The notes under the pieces are model-generated. The model saw only the letters and a program-made list of their open reading frames with translations. It searched no databases and had not been told where the DNA came from. From the NCBI GenBank assembly GCA_023436525.1, contig JAEZIW010000081.1, forward strand, positions 1 through 7,693: DNA of 7,693 nt. Direction: 5' to 3'. The position numbers and the translations under genes are program-made. This DNA comes from Bacillota bacterium. GTDB taxonomy: Bacteria; Bacillota; Clostridia; Christensenellales; SZUA-584. This document shows positions 1 to 4,944 of the stretch, one piece after another (positions within the stretch are counted from its first letter, which is position 1; every line of letters begins with the position of its first letter).

Positions 1-1
1 G

Positions 2-1102
2 CGTACGATGGGTGAAATCAGCATGCCCATCGATAAGCCAATGGATCAGATGACGATGGGCGACGGTTTAAAATTCGTCGGCAAGAATATAACAAAGATG
101 GGCCTGCTTAATTTTTTTAACACCATCAAGATAACTGACTATGTGAAGCTTTATAAGGAGCCGCTGCTCCAGCACGCGCTGTTGAGCGCTATTCCTGGCG
201 ACTACAACGCGAACGCGCTTGTGATGTCGATGGCGGGCATGAATATCGGCGATTCGGGCTATCCGGTGGGCGGTTCACGCGCGCTCGCCAAGCGCATGGA
301 ACAAAAGTATATGGGGTTGGGCGGAAAAGTATCGTATAACAGCCGTGTGGAAAAGATCATCATCCAAGACGGTATGGCCAAGGGTATTCGCCTTGAAGAC
401 GGTGAAGAAGTTTTCGGTGATACTGTAATATCATGCGCGGACGCCTATGCCACACTCTATAAAATGCTCGACAACAAATATACACCGGAGCTTTACCGCA
501 ATTTGTTTGAGAACCCGAAGAAGCATTATACGCCGACCTGCGCGATTGTATTTTTGGGGCTTGACTGCGACATCAAGGAAAACGGGCGCAGCGTCAATAT
601 ACGCAGGGAGCAGCCTGCCAGCATCGGCGGGCAAACGATGCCTGATGTTTCCGTGATGAACTATTCTTATGATGAGACGCTGGCTCCCAAGGGAAAGACG
701 GTTATCTGTGTGTATTATTCTGCGGAGTATGATTACTGGAAAGACGCTTATCAGGACAAGGAGCGGTATAAGCAGGAGAAGGAACGCTTAAGGCAGGATG
801 CGATTGATACGATAATGAAGCGGTACCCGCAGGCGGAAGGAAAGATTGAGGTCACGGATGTGGTAACGCCGATGACGTATGTGCGTTATTGCGACGCGTG
901 GCGCGGTGCATGGATGAGCTGGGGAGACAGCGGCAAAGACATTCCGCGTTACTTCCCCGGTAAGCTCGAGGGCCTTGAGAATTTTCTGCTGGCGGGTATG
1001 TGGACACTGCCGCCGGGCGGGCTGCCGGGTGCGGCCACGTCGGGCCGGTTTGCGGCGCACCGGATTACTCAGGCGCAGGGGCGCGAATTTAAAACAGAAT
1101 GA
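2..1102 (+). CDS. CrtI/phytoene desaturase-like FAD-dependent oxidoreductase, 5'-truncated by window
   Basis: The reading frame is open to the window edge (codons at 2-4 and 5-7 precede the ATG at 8). That ATG is therefore internal, and the N-terminal FAD-binding GxGxxG region lies outside the window. Seen, numbering from that Met: a YPVGGSRAL segment near residue 86, then GGKV and a VEKI..DG..KGIRLEDGEEV stretch ending GDTVISCAD (~105-144). This is the second half of the Rossmann-type FAD fold of CrtI-like amine-oxidase-superfamily enzymes. Near the C-terminus LAGMWTLPPGGLPGAATSG (~330-348) matches the conserved C-terminal FAD-contact motif. Family members are usually ~500 aa, so about 130 residues are missing. 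The family includes carotenoid desaturases and isomerases and many uncharacterised Clostridia proteins. With no carotenoid genes beside it, the substrate is unknown. It is the only + strand gene and converges with the nitroreductase gene. Family assignment is confident; function is not. Confidence 0.87.
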   Translation, partial: RTMGEISMPIDKPMDQMTMGDGLKFVGKNITKMGLLNFFNTIKITDYVKLYKEPLLQHALLSAIPGDYNANALVMSMAGMNIGDSGYPVGGSRALAKRMEQKYMGLGGKVSYNSRVEKIIIQDGMAKGIRLEDGEEVFGDTVISCADAYATLYKMLDNKYTPELYRNLFENPKKHYTPTCAIVFLGLDCDIKENGRSVNIRREQPASIGGQTMPDVSVMNYSYDETLAPKGKTVICVYYSAEYDYWKDAYQDKERYKQEKERLRQDAIDTIMKRYPQAEGKIEVTDVVTPMTYVRYCDAWRGAWMSWGDSGKDIPRYFPGKLEGLENFLLAGMWTLPPGGLPGAATSGRFAAHRITQAQGREFKTE

Positions 1103-1116
1103 TGCCATACAAAGGG

Positions 1117-1143
1117 GAGCGGTGCAATGCCGCTCTTCTTTTT
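1117..1143 (+). terminator. Intrinsic terminator of the CrtI-like gene
   Basis: Fourteen bases after the TGA stop, GAGCGGT (1117-1123) pairs with GCCGCTC (1129-1135) around a GCAAT loop, with one G-T wobble. It is followed directly by TTCTTTTT (1136-1143). A GC-rich stem plus T-tract just behind a stop codon is a standard rho-independent terminator on the + strand. Confidence 0.85.
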
Positions 1144-1144
1144 G

Positions 1145-1270
1145 TAAAAGGCTTCTCCTATGAGGAGAAGCTGTCGCCGACAGGCGACTGATGAGGTGTT
1201 TTTGTTGAACTTTTTTTTACACCTCATCCGGTGCTTCGCACCACCTTCTCTTCAAAGGAGAAGCCTTTTA
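1145..1270. repeat. 126-bp palindromic multi-hairpin intergenic element (MITE/REP-like)
   Basis: The ends are a perfect 15-bp inverted repeat: TAAAAGGCTTCTCCT at 1145-1159 and its reverse complement at 1256-1270. Nested inside are a hairpin at 1152-1170 (CTTCTCCT/AGGAGAAG), one at 1173-1188 (GTCGCC/GGCGAC), a long-range pair GATGAGGTGT (1190-1199) with ACACCTCATC (1219-1228), a hairpin at 1230-1242 (GGTGC/GCACC) and another at 1245-1263 (CTTCTC/GAGAAG). There is no ORF inside. The structure and the GAGGTGT...ACACCTC core resemble, from memory, a non-autonomous repeat dispersed through many gut Clostridia genomes. The ends carry TA, compatible with TA-targeted insertion, but TA is self-complementary so a duplication cannot be proven from one copy. 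It lies immediately after the terminator T-tract. It is the only copy in the window. Confidence 0.8.
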
Positions 1271-1297
1271 TCTCTCCATTAGGGTGCGTTGATGCAT

Positions 1298-1325
1298 AAA
1301 AATGCCCCGTTCACGAACGGGGCAT
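1298..1325 (-). terminator. Intrinsic terminator of the nitroreductase gene
   Basis: A perfect inverted repeat, ATGCCCCGTTC (1302-1312) and GAACGGGGCAT (1315-1325), has a T5 tract on the minus strand (A at 1298-1302). It lies 23 bases past the stop of the minus-strand nitroreductase gene. The T-run on one side only makes it a minus-strand terminator, and it ends the SDR-nitroreductase unit. Confidence 0.9.
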
Positions 1326-1348
1326 GGTGCTATCAATTGTGCTGCGGC

Positions 1349-1864
1349 TCAGTATTGATCCCGGTGCACCTTGTGCGAATGAAACGTTGTATGCGGCTGC
1401 GAAACGCAATCCGGATACCCGAGAGACACAACGGAAAACGGAATGATGTCATCCGGCATACCATAAATCTCGCGTACTTTTTGCATTCTTTTTTCGTGCG
1501 GGTATAGCCCCAAGTAAACGCCGCCGAGCCCTTGCGCATGTGCTGCCAGCAATATACATGTGGTGCTGTTGGCGCAGTCCTGAATGAAAAACTCGTCCGG
1601 TTTGGCTTTGTAGCCGTTCACGCGCGACAATACGAGTATGCCGAGCGGCGCTCTTTTCAGCATGCTCCAGTGTGAATCGATATGCGACACCGCTTCTTTC
1701 TTCTCAGCATCCTGCATCACGAGAAACTCCCAAGGCTGCGAATTCATCGCAGACGGCGCATACATGCCCGCTTTTAATAAGTTGTGAATCACCTCTTCGC
1801 TGACCGGTTTATCCAGATACACACGGCAGCTGCGTCTTTCCAGTATGGCGGCTAAAGCATCCAT
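1349..1864 (-). CDS. Nitroreductase-family FMN oxidoreductase, 171 aa
   Basis: Family members bind FMN as homodimers and use NAD(P)H to reduce nitro compounds, quinones or other electron acceptors in the cytoplasm; the natural substrate cannot be read here. Seen: the N-terminal RRSCRVYLDKPV segment (residues 10-21), with basic residues that in this family contact the FMN phosphate; APSAMNSQPWEF (36-47), the flavin-binding loop; and GLGGVYLG (112-119) in the second flavin-contact region. The end, HKVHRDQY, matches the usual short C-terminal tail. The length of 171 aa is normal for the compact subfamily, so it appears intact. The ATG start is supported by AAGGAGA seven bases upstream. It begins 54 bp after the SDR stop on the same strand and is probably co-transcribed with it. 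A terminator follows at 1298-1325. Confidence 0.92.
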   Translation of the reverse strand: MDALAAILERRSCRVYLDKPVSEEVIHNLLKAGMYAPSAMNSQPWEFLVMQDAEKKEAVSHIDSHWSMLKRAPLGILVLSRVNGYKAKPDEFFIQDCANSTTCILLAAHAQGLGGVYLGLYPHEKRMQKVREIYGMPDDIIPFSVVSLGYPDCVSQPHTTFHSHKVHRDQY

Positions 1865-1895
1865 TTGCAGGTCTCCTTCTCATCGTTGTTATATG

Positions 1896-1916
1896 AAAAA
1901 GCTGCGTCAGTGCAGC
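1896..1916 (-). terminator. Weak terminator-like hairpin between SDR and nitroreductase genes
   Basis: On the minus strand, two bases after the SDR stop, GCTGC (1912-1916) pairs with GCAGC (1901-1905) across a six-base loop, followed directly by T5 (1896-1900). The stem is only 5 bp, so it is more likely a partial terminator that lowers nitroreductase expression than a full stop. Confidence 0.4.
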
Positions 1917-1918
1917 GG

Positions 1919-2755
1919 TCATTTTAAATAGTAGTCGTATATAATGCGTTCAAACATGCGTGAAGGCAGTATTTTCTTCAGCACGAAGCTGAGCTTTTGA
2001 TCGAATTTACCCACCCGGTATCGCAATGCGGGCTGCTTCTTTTGCAGCACGTTATAGATGAGCTCACCCACACCGGCCGGATCGCAGCCCGTTTCTTCAT
2101 CGTGGGCTATCTTTTCGGTAACCTTTTTGTATTCCTGATAATATGGCGACTTTTCATCCGCAGCCCGCTTGGCATGCAAGCGGCTGGCTTTGGCGCCGTT
2201 GCGGTGATCGGTCGGCTCAATGAGGGTAACCTGTAGGCCCCATTTTTTAACCTCAAGGCTCAAGGCTTCCGAAAAGCCCTCTATCGCATGCTTGGAGGCC
2301 ACGTAGGCGCTGGTAAAAGGCGTTGCCAGCAGGCCATTGATGGAACTGAAATTGATAATATGGCCGCTTTGCTGCTTTCTCATAACAGGCAGCACAGCCT
2401 GGCATGAGCGGATGACACCCAAGAAGTTGATATTCATGATGTTCTGATATTCGTCAACGGAGAGGTCTTCCGCGGCACCGAGGCATATCTGAGCCGCGCA
2501 GTTAATCAGCACATCAATTCTTCCTTCGGCAGCAAGTATGGCCGCAACGGCAGATTGAAGCGTTTCCTCGTTGGTGACATCAACATAAAGCTTTTGATAA
2601 CCGGACCCGTCAGCAAAAGTGCTTTCACCCTCCTGACCCTTGAAAGACCGGGCACCGGAATATACCGTCATGCCGCCGCAGGCCAAACGTGCGGCAACAG
2701 ACAACCCAATACCGCTGGAACCGCCCACAACAAAAACAACCTTATCCTTTAGCAT
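1919..2755 (-). CDS. Short-chain dehydrogenase/reductase (SDR), classical type, 278 aa
   Basis: This is a cytosolic NAD(P)-dependent oxidoreductase of the classical SDR family; the substrate is unknown. Seen: the cofactor loop VVGGSSGIG (residues 9-17), where the usual Thr of TGxxxGxG is replaced by Val10; D59-V60 after the third strand; NCAA (85-88) for the NNAG motif; and catalytic tetrad candidates N110, S138, Y151 and K155 (the last two in YVASK). After strand 6 the usual PG is EPTDH, a mild deviation. The C-terminal ~85 residues extend beyond the core fold and end in a basic/aromatic tail (FERIIYDYYLK), possibly for dimer or membrane-surface contacts. The 278-aa length is normal for extended-tail SDRs. 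The ATG has AAAGGGA eight bases upstream. A promoter candidate lies at 2829-2857. The nitroreductase gene follows 54 bp later, suggesting a redox pair. Confidence 0.92.
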   Translation of the reverse strand: MLKDKVVFVVGGSSGIGLSVAARLACGGMTVYSGARSFKGQEGESTFADGSGYQKLYVDVTNEETLQSAVAAILAAEGRIDVLINCAAQICLGAAEDLSVDEYQNIMNINFLGVIRSCQAVLPVMRKQQSGHIINFSSINGLLATPFTSAYVASKHAIEGFSEALSLEVKKWGLQVTLIEPTDHRNGAKASRLHAKRAADEKSPYYQEYKKVTEKIAHDEETGCDPAGVGELIYNVLQKKQPALRYRVGKFDQKLSFVLKKILPSRMFERIIYDYYLK

Positions 2756-2828
2756 AGCTGCATCCCTTTCAATACCAAATCGATGTATAAACAGGTCGCT
2801 CTGCGCGGCGGGCGACAGTCATGGTTTT

Positions 2829-2857
2829 ATTTTATACAAGTCTGCTTTTAAATACAA
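2829..2857 (-). promoter_or_regulatory. Candidate sigma-A promoter for the SDR-nitroreductase unit
   Basis: On the minus strand TTGTAT (2852-2857) is separated by exactly 17 bases from TAAAAT (2829-2834). The -10 has five of six consensus bases and the -35 three of six. It lies between the CPBP stop and the SDR start and gives a leader of roughly 65 bases. That leader carries a GTCGC/GCGAC hairpin (2795-2816). No terminator is visible behind the CPBP gene, so read-through from it is also possible. Confidence 0.45.
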
Positions 2858-2868
2858 TACCGCTCTTG

Positions 2869-3774
2869 CTAGCCAAACATCGGCATGACACTCAGGGCAA
2901 AAAGCCCGGCACAGCAGAGAAAAGCAAGCAGCATGCCCGGGCTGCAATACACCGCCGCCTTCCCTTTGGCAAGAGAAAAAAGCCCGCGACTCATCTTCGT
3001 GCGTTTAGCATTCACGAAAAACAACACAAGTCCGGTCACAAACAGACAAAGCACGAACACCCCGTAGAGTGCTGTAACAACCATAGGGGCATCAATAATC
3101 AGCAAAGAAATCACACTGCCGAAGAAGTTGATGATCATGTGCAGAATGATTGTATAAATCACTTTGCCGGTTTTGACGAATATAAACCCAAACGCGATGC
3201 CGAGCCCGAACGCATAGAAGAACTGCGAGAAATTCCCGTGAATCAGCCCGAAAAGCAAGCCGCTGATGATAATGGCGGGCTTTTCTCCAAACGGCAGCAG
3301 TCTCGGAATCAACAGCTTGCGGAAAAACAACTCTTCGGCAACAGGTGCAAGAATCACGACAAACACCAGGTTTGCCCAAACGCCCGACCCGGATATTAAA
3401 TTGAGCAGATCCTGAGACGTTGGCTGACCCGAAATGGCTTGAATAATCAGATTGATACCGGCTCCCACCCAGTTGCTCGCATACATGATGGCGAAACACA
3501 CCATAATGACGATGATAAAGCGTCCCGCGCTGAGTTTCTTTTTTATGAGGGGCAGCAAAGGCATGTCCCATACAAGCAGCGCGGAGACTGGCATGGCTAT
3601 CAAATAAATGGGCAGCACCAACACCGCATACATAATCCACGGATTTTGCAGATACCGCCCAAACAGCCATTGCAGCAGAAACTGCAGCGCCGTTGTGACG
3701 GCAATATTCAGCACCGCGGCAAAACCGACGCGTGAATAGGCGCTTCTTCCGTTCTTCAGGTAAAGTTCCTCCAC
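2869..3774 (-). CDS. CPBP-family intramembrane glutamic protease (CAAX-like), 301 aa
   Basis: This is a polytopic membrane protein of the CPBP/Abi family (Rce1-like), which cleaves substrates inside the membrane. Bacterial members act in protein processing, bacteriocin self-immunity or other poorly known roles. Seen: about eight hydrophobic segments, and the three family motifs in order: EELFFR (E147, E148, R152), FGLIH (H179) and HMIIN (H212, N216). All the expected catalytic residues are present, so it should be active. Hydrophobic stretches sit near 17-38, 47-69, 84-112, 133-146, 165-200, 204-227, 231-254 and 280-298. The basic segment NAKRTKMSRG (255-264) is probably cytosolic. The start is GTG at 3772-3774, chosen because AAGGGGGG (3781-3788) sits six bases upstream and no ATG is suitably placed. 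Its neighbours give no substrate. A leader hairpin precedes it (3796-3830). Confidence 0.9.
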   Translation of the reverse strand: MEELYLKNGRSAYSRVGFAAVLNIAVTTALQFLLQWLFGRYLQNPWIMYAVLVLPIYLIAMPVSALLVWDMPLLPLIKKKLSAGRFIIVIMVCFAIMYASNWVGAGINLIIQAISGQPTSQDLLNLISGSGVWANLVFVVILAPVAEELFFRKLLIPRLLPFGEKPAIIISGLLFGLIHGNFSQFFYAFGLGIAFGFIFVKTGKVIYTIILHMIINFFGSVISLLIIDAPMVVTALYGVFVLCLFVTGLVLFFVNAKRTKMSRGLFSLAKGKAAVYCSPGMLLAFLCCAGLFALSVMPMFG

Positions 3775-3780
3775 AATATG

Positions 3781-3788
3781 CCCCCCTT
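3781..3788 (-). promoter_or_regulatory. Shine-Dalgarno site fixing the GTG start of the CPBP gene
   Basis: AAGGGGGG on the minus strand, six bases before GTG (3772-3774). It supports the non-ATG start, and the hairpin at 3805-3830 ends only 17 bases further upstream. Confidence 0.75.
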
Positions 3789-3795
3789 ACATGAT

Positions 3796-3830
3796 AAAAA
3801 AACGGATGTTTCACCCGTTACCGAAACATC
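3796..3830 (-). terminator. Hairpin plus T7 in the leader of the CPBP gene (terminator or attenuator)
   Basis: On the minus strand GATGTTTC (3823-3830) and GAAACATC (3805-3812) form a perfect 8-bp stem with a 10-base loop, followed by CG and then T7 (3796-3802). This is terminator architecture 22 bases before the CPBP GTG. A shorter competing stem AACGG/CCGTT (3815-3819 with 3801-3805) shares base 3805 with the first stem's 3' arm, holds the rest of that arm in its loop, and takes up two bases of the T-tract. It could end crcB transcription, attenuate the CPBP gene, or protect an mRNA 5' end. Confidence 0.55.
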
Positions 3831-3837
3831 TTTTGAT

Positions 3838-3843
3838 AGTATA
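3838..3843 (-). promoter_or_regulatory. Candidate -10 element for the CPBP gene
   Basis: TATACT on the minus strand (five of six consensus) would start transcription near 3831, right at the base of the leader hairpin. No good -35 is seen at 16-18 bases, so support is weak. The AT-rich stretch 3844-3922 holds no recognised gene or other feature. Confidence 0.3.
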
Positions 3844-3922
3844 ATGCGAGCCTGACAAGACAGTTTTTATTCTATACAAAAACCAGATAAAACACAACAC
3901 GAAAAACCAATAGAAGAGTAAA

Positions 3923-4003
3923 TTACCATGACGAGACATTTGCGATAATCGCGATAAAAAGGCCCGAAATCTTTAGAATTTTGTACTTGTCCTCGGGGGT
4001 CAT
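3923..4003 (-). CDS. Candidate 26-aa small hydrophobic protein behind crcB
   Basis: This short ORF starts 21 bases after the second crcB stop on the same strand. It begins MTPEDKYK, continues ILKISGLFIAII and ends ANVSSW: a charged, typically protein-like N-terminus followed by one hydrophobic segment (about residues 9-23) that could be a short membrane helix. After the TAA the same frame stays open for 16 more, mostly hydrophobic codons before TAG, so it could instead be a slightly longer gene cut by a nonsense change. The Shine-Dalgarno is poor (only AGAAAAAG ~12 bases upstream). Its position would put it under the fluoride riboswitch. I do not recognise the family. It may be chance coding in AT-rich DNA; only conservation would settle it. 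Confidence 0.33.
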   Translation of the reverse strand: MTPEDKYKILKISGLFIAIIANVSSW

Positions 4004-4024
4004 TGTTATATCTGCTTTTTCTTA

Positions 4025-4375
4025 TTATCCGGCGATCCAATAGCCAACAGAAAATCCGAGAATCCCTATTATAAGAGACCCTGCTATGTAGATAAACGCG
4101 TTCAGCTTTTCTCTTTCACGAAAGAGGGTGAAGCCTTCCACCATAAACGTTGAGTATGTTGTGTAAGCACCCAAAAATCCTTCGCCAAGCAGAAGATAAG
4201 CATTGCTGGCTAAATTCATGCCGGTTACAATACCCAATAGCAGGGCGCCGGTGATGTTGACCGCAAAGGTTGCGATGGGAAAGGTGGTGTTCGCTCGCTG
4301 TGAAATGATCTTTCCCAGTTGAAAACGGGCGATTCCTCCGAAAGCGCCGCCGATGCCAATCCAAATGAGTTCCAT
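4025..4375 (-). CDS. crcB: CrcB/Fluc fluoride channel, second subunit, 116 aa
   Basis: This is a small four-helix membrane protein that exports fluoride as a dimeric channel. Seen: GIGGAFGGIARF (residues 7-18) with the conserved Arg17; NITGALLLG (40-48) with the pore-lining Asn40; and GAYTTYSTFMVE (69-80), the TM3 break with the TTxST signature. In the phenylalanine box the first Phe is Tyr74 while the second, Phe77, is kept. Positive charges lie in the first loop (R17, K22, R27) and third loop (R86, R88, K90), with none at either end, suggesting N-out/C-out. The ATG at 4375 is 28 bp after the upstream crcB stop. No strong Shine-Dalgarno is visible, so translation may be coupled to the first gene. 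The length is normal for the family. Together with the upstream gene it probably forms one heterodimeric channel under the shared riboswitch. Confidence 0.94.
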   Translation of the reverse strand: MELIWIGIGGAFGGIARFQLGKIISQRANTTFPIATFAVNITGALLLGIVTGMNLASNAYLLLGEGFLGAYTTYSTFMVEGFTLFREREKLNAFIYIAGSLIIGILGFSVGYWIAG

Positions 4376-4403
4376 ACTTTTGTCACGTCTCTTTCATTAA
4401 CGG

Positions 4404-4820
4404 TTATTCACGAGGCGATTTCTCAAAACCGATTCTTTTACCAATTGATGCTTCGAGCTTGCGTGCCAACATCACCCCAAGGTACGCCGCGCCAAGACCC
4501 AACAACACCGAGCCGACGATGTAGAGCCCGGCGAAAAAAAACGCTTGATGACTGATAAGCCCGACCGTTTCTTTGCATAGTGTTGAAAATGTTGTGAACG
4601 CGCCGAGCAGGCCAATGGTAACGCCGCTTCTTATATCCGGGCTTAAGTCCCATATCTCAAGCGCGGCCGATAAAATGAAAGCCAGCGCAAAAGCGCCGAT
4701 GACATTAATGATCAGTGTACTCAGCGGAAAAGCACCCTCGCCGAGCGGCAGGCTCTTAATAAGGTATCGCAGGATAGCGCCGAGAAAGCTGCCAAGGCCG
4801 ATAAAAATGTATTTCCTCAC
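4404..4820 (-). CDS. crcB: CrcB/Fluc fluoride channel, first subunit, 138 aa
   Basis: This is a four-helix fluoride channel subunit in the cytoplasmic membrane that removes fluoride from the cell. Seen: GLGSFLGAILRY (residues 8-19) with Arg18; NVIGAFALAF (39-48) with pore Asn39; and GAFTTFSTLCKE (73-84). In the phenylalanine box the first Phe (F78) is present and the second is Leu81, the reverse of its partner. Basic residues cluster at both ends (R2, K3; then R120, K121, K128, R129, K134, R137), so N-in/C-in is predicted, opposite to the downstream gene. The C-terminal tail is about 20 residues longer than usual. The start is GTG at 4818-4820, supported by AAGGAAGGGG (4826-4835) and by the family N-terminus beginning right there. 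Expression is controlled by the fluoride riboswitch and terminator just upstream. Confidence 0.95.
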   Translation of the reverse strand: MRKYIFIGLGSFLGAILRYLIKSLPLGEGAFPLSTLIINVIGAFALAFILSAALEIWDLSPDIRSGVTIGLLGAFTTFSTLCKETVGLISHQAFFFAGLYIVGSVLLGLGAAYLGVMLARKLEASIGKRIGFEKSPRE

Positions 4821-4825
4821 CGTTT

Positions 4826-4835
4826 CCCCTTCCTT
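4826..4835 (-). promoter_or_regulatory. Shine-Dalgarno site fixing the GTG start of the first crcB
   Basis: AAGGAAGGGG on the minus strand ends five bases before the GTG (4818-4820). It lies just downstream of the riboswitch terminator T-tract, so ribosomes can load only on transcripts that read through. Confidence 0.75.
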
Positions 4836-4838
4836 TTT

Positions 4839-4885
4839 AAAAATAAAAAGCCAATGATTCTGCAGCGCGCACAGAAGTCATCAGC
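4839..4885 (-). terminator. Riboswitch-controlled intrinsic terminator (expression platform)
   Basis: On the minus strand GCTGATGACTTCT (4873-4885) pairs with AGAATCATTGGC (4850-4861) with one bulged C and two G-T wobbles, around an 11-base loop. It is followed by TTTTTATTTTT (4839-4849). The 5' arm is the conserved 3' segment of the fluoride aptamer, so folding the aptamer should block the terminator: transcription on with fluoride, off without. It may also be the terminator of ileS, which has no other. Confidence 0.85.
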
Positions 4886-4930
4886 TTAATAGCGGTTCTG
4901 GTTGTTACCAAGGGAAACTTCATTCCCGAA
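4872..4930 (-). ncRNA. Fluoride riboswitch (crcB motif) aptamer
   Basis: Read on the minus strand, the region matches the crcB RNA motif. There is a first stem-loop GGGAATGAAGTTTCCC (4912-4927 region) carrying the conserved AUG-GUU-type loop, then a TGGT/ACCA element with AAC in the loop, AACCGC, and the diagnostic 3' segment AAGCTGATGACTTCT (4873-4887). The aptamer class binds a magnesium-fluoride cluster and usually turns on fluoride exporters. Position supports this: it starts about 15 bases after the ileS stop and leads into two crcB genes through a terminator. A weak -10 candidate, TAGAAT (4935-4940, minus strand), would start transcription at the first aptamer base, but its -35 is poor. 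A covariance-model hit to the fluoride riboswitch family would confirm it. Confidence 0.92.
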
Positions 4931-4944
4931 TATCATTCTATAGC

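Noticed and set aside
8..10. ATG as the true start of the CrtI-like gene
   Set aside because: The frame is open to the edge and the protein would lack its N-terminal FAD-binding region; this is an internal methionine.
2795..2816. GTCGC/GCGAC hairpin in the SDR leader as a riboswitch
   Set aside because: A single 5-bp stem without any conserved aptamer sequence; too little to name.
2821..3399. 192-codon + strand frame
   Set aside because: Antisense to the CPBP gene; its Lys/Gln/His-rich translation is the expected complement of hydrophobic codons, and there is no convincing start site.
3092..3814. 240-codon minus-strand frame overlapping the CPBP gene
   Set aside because: It is out of frame with a protein that carries all three CPBP motifs, and its own translation is low-complexity and non-membrane in character.
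3840..3845. Perfect TATAAT on the + strand
   Set aside because: There is no -35 at 16-18 bases upstream and no + strand gene follows; the match comes from AT-rich intergenic sequence.
3940..3955. GCGATAATCGC inverted repeat as an operator
   Set aside because: It is short and explained by Ile-Ala codons in the candidate small ORF; no second copy or promoter is nearby.
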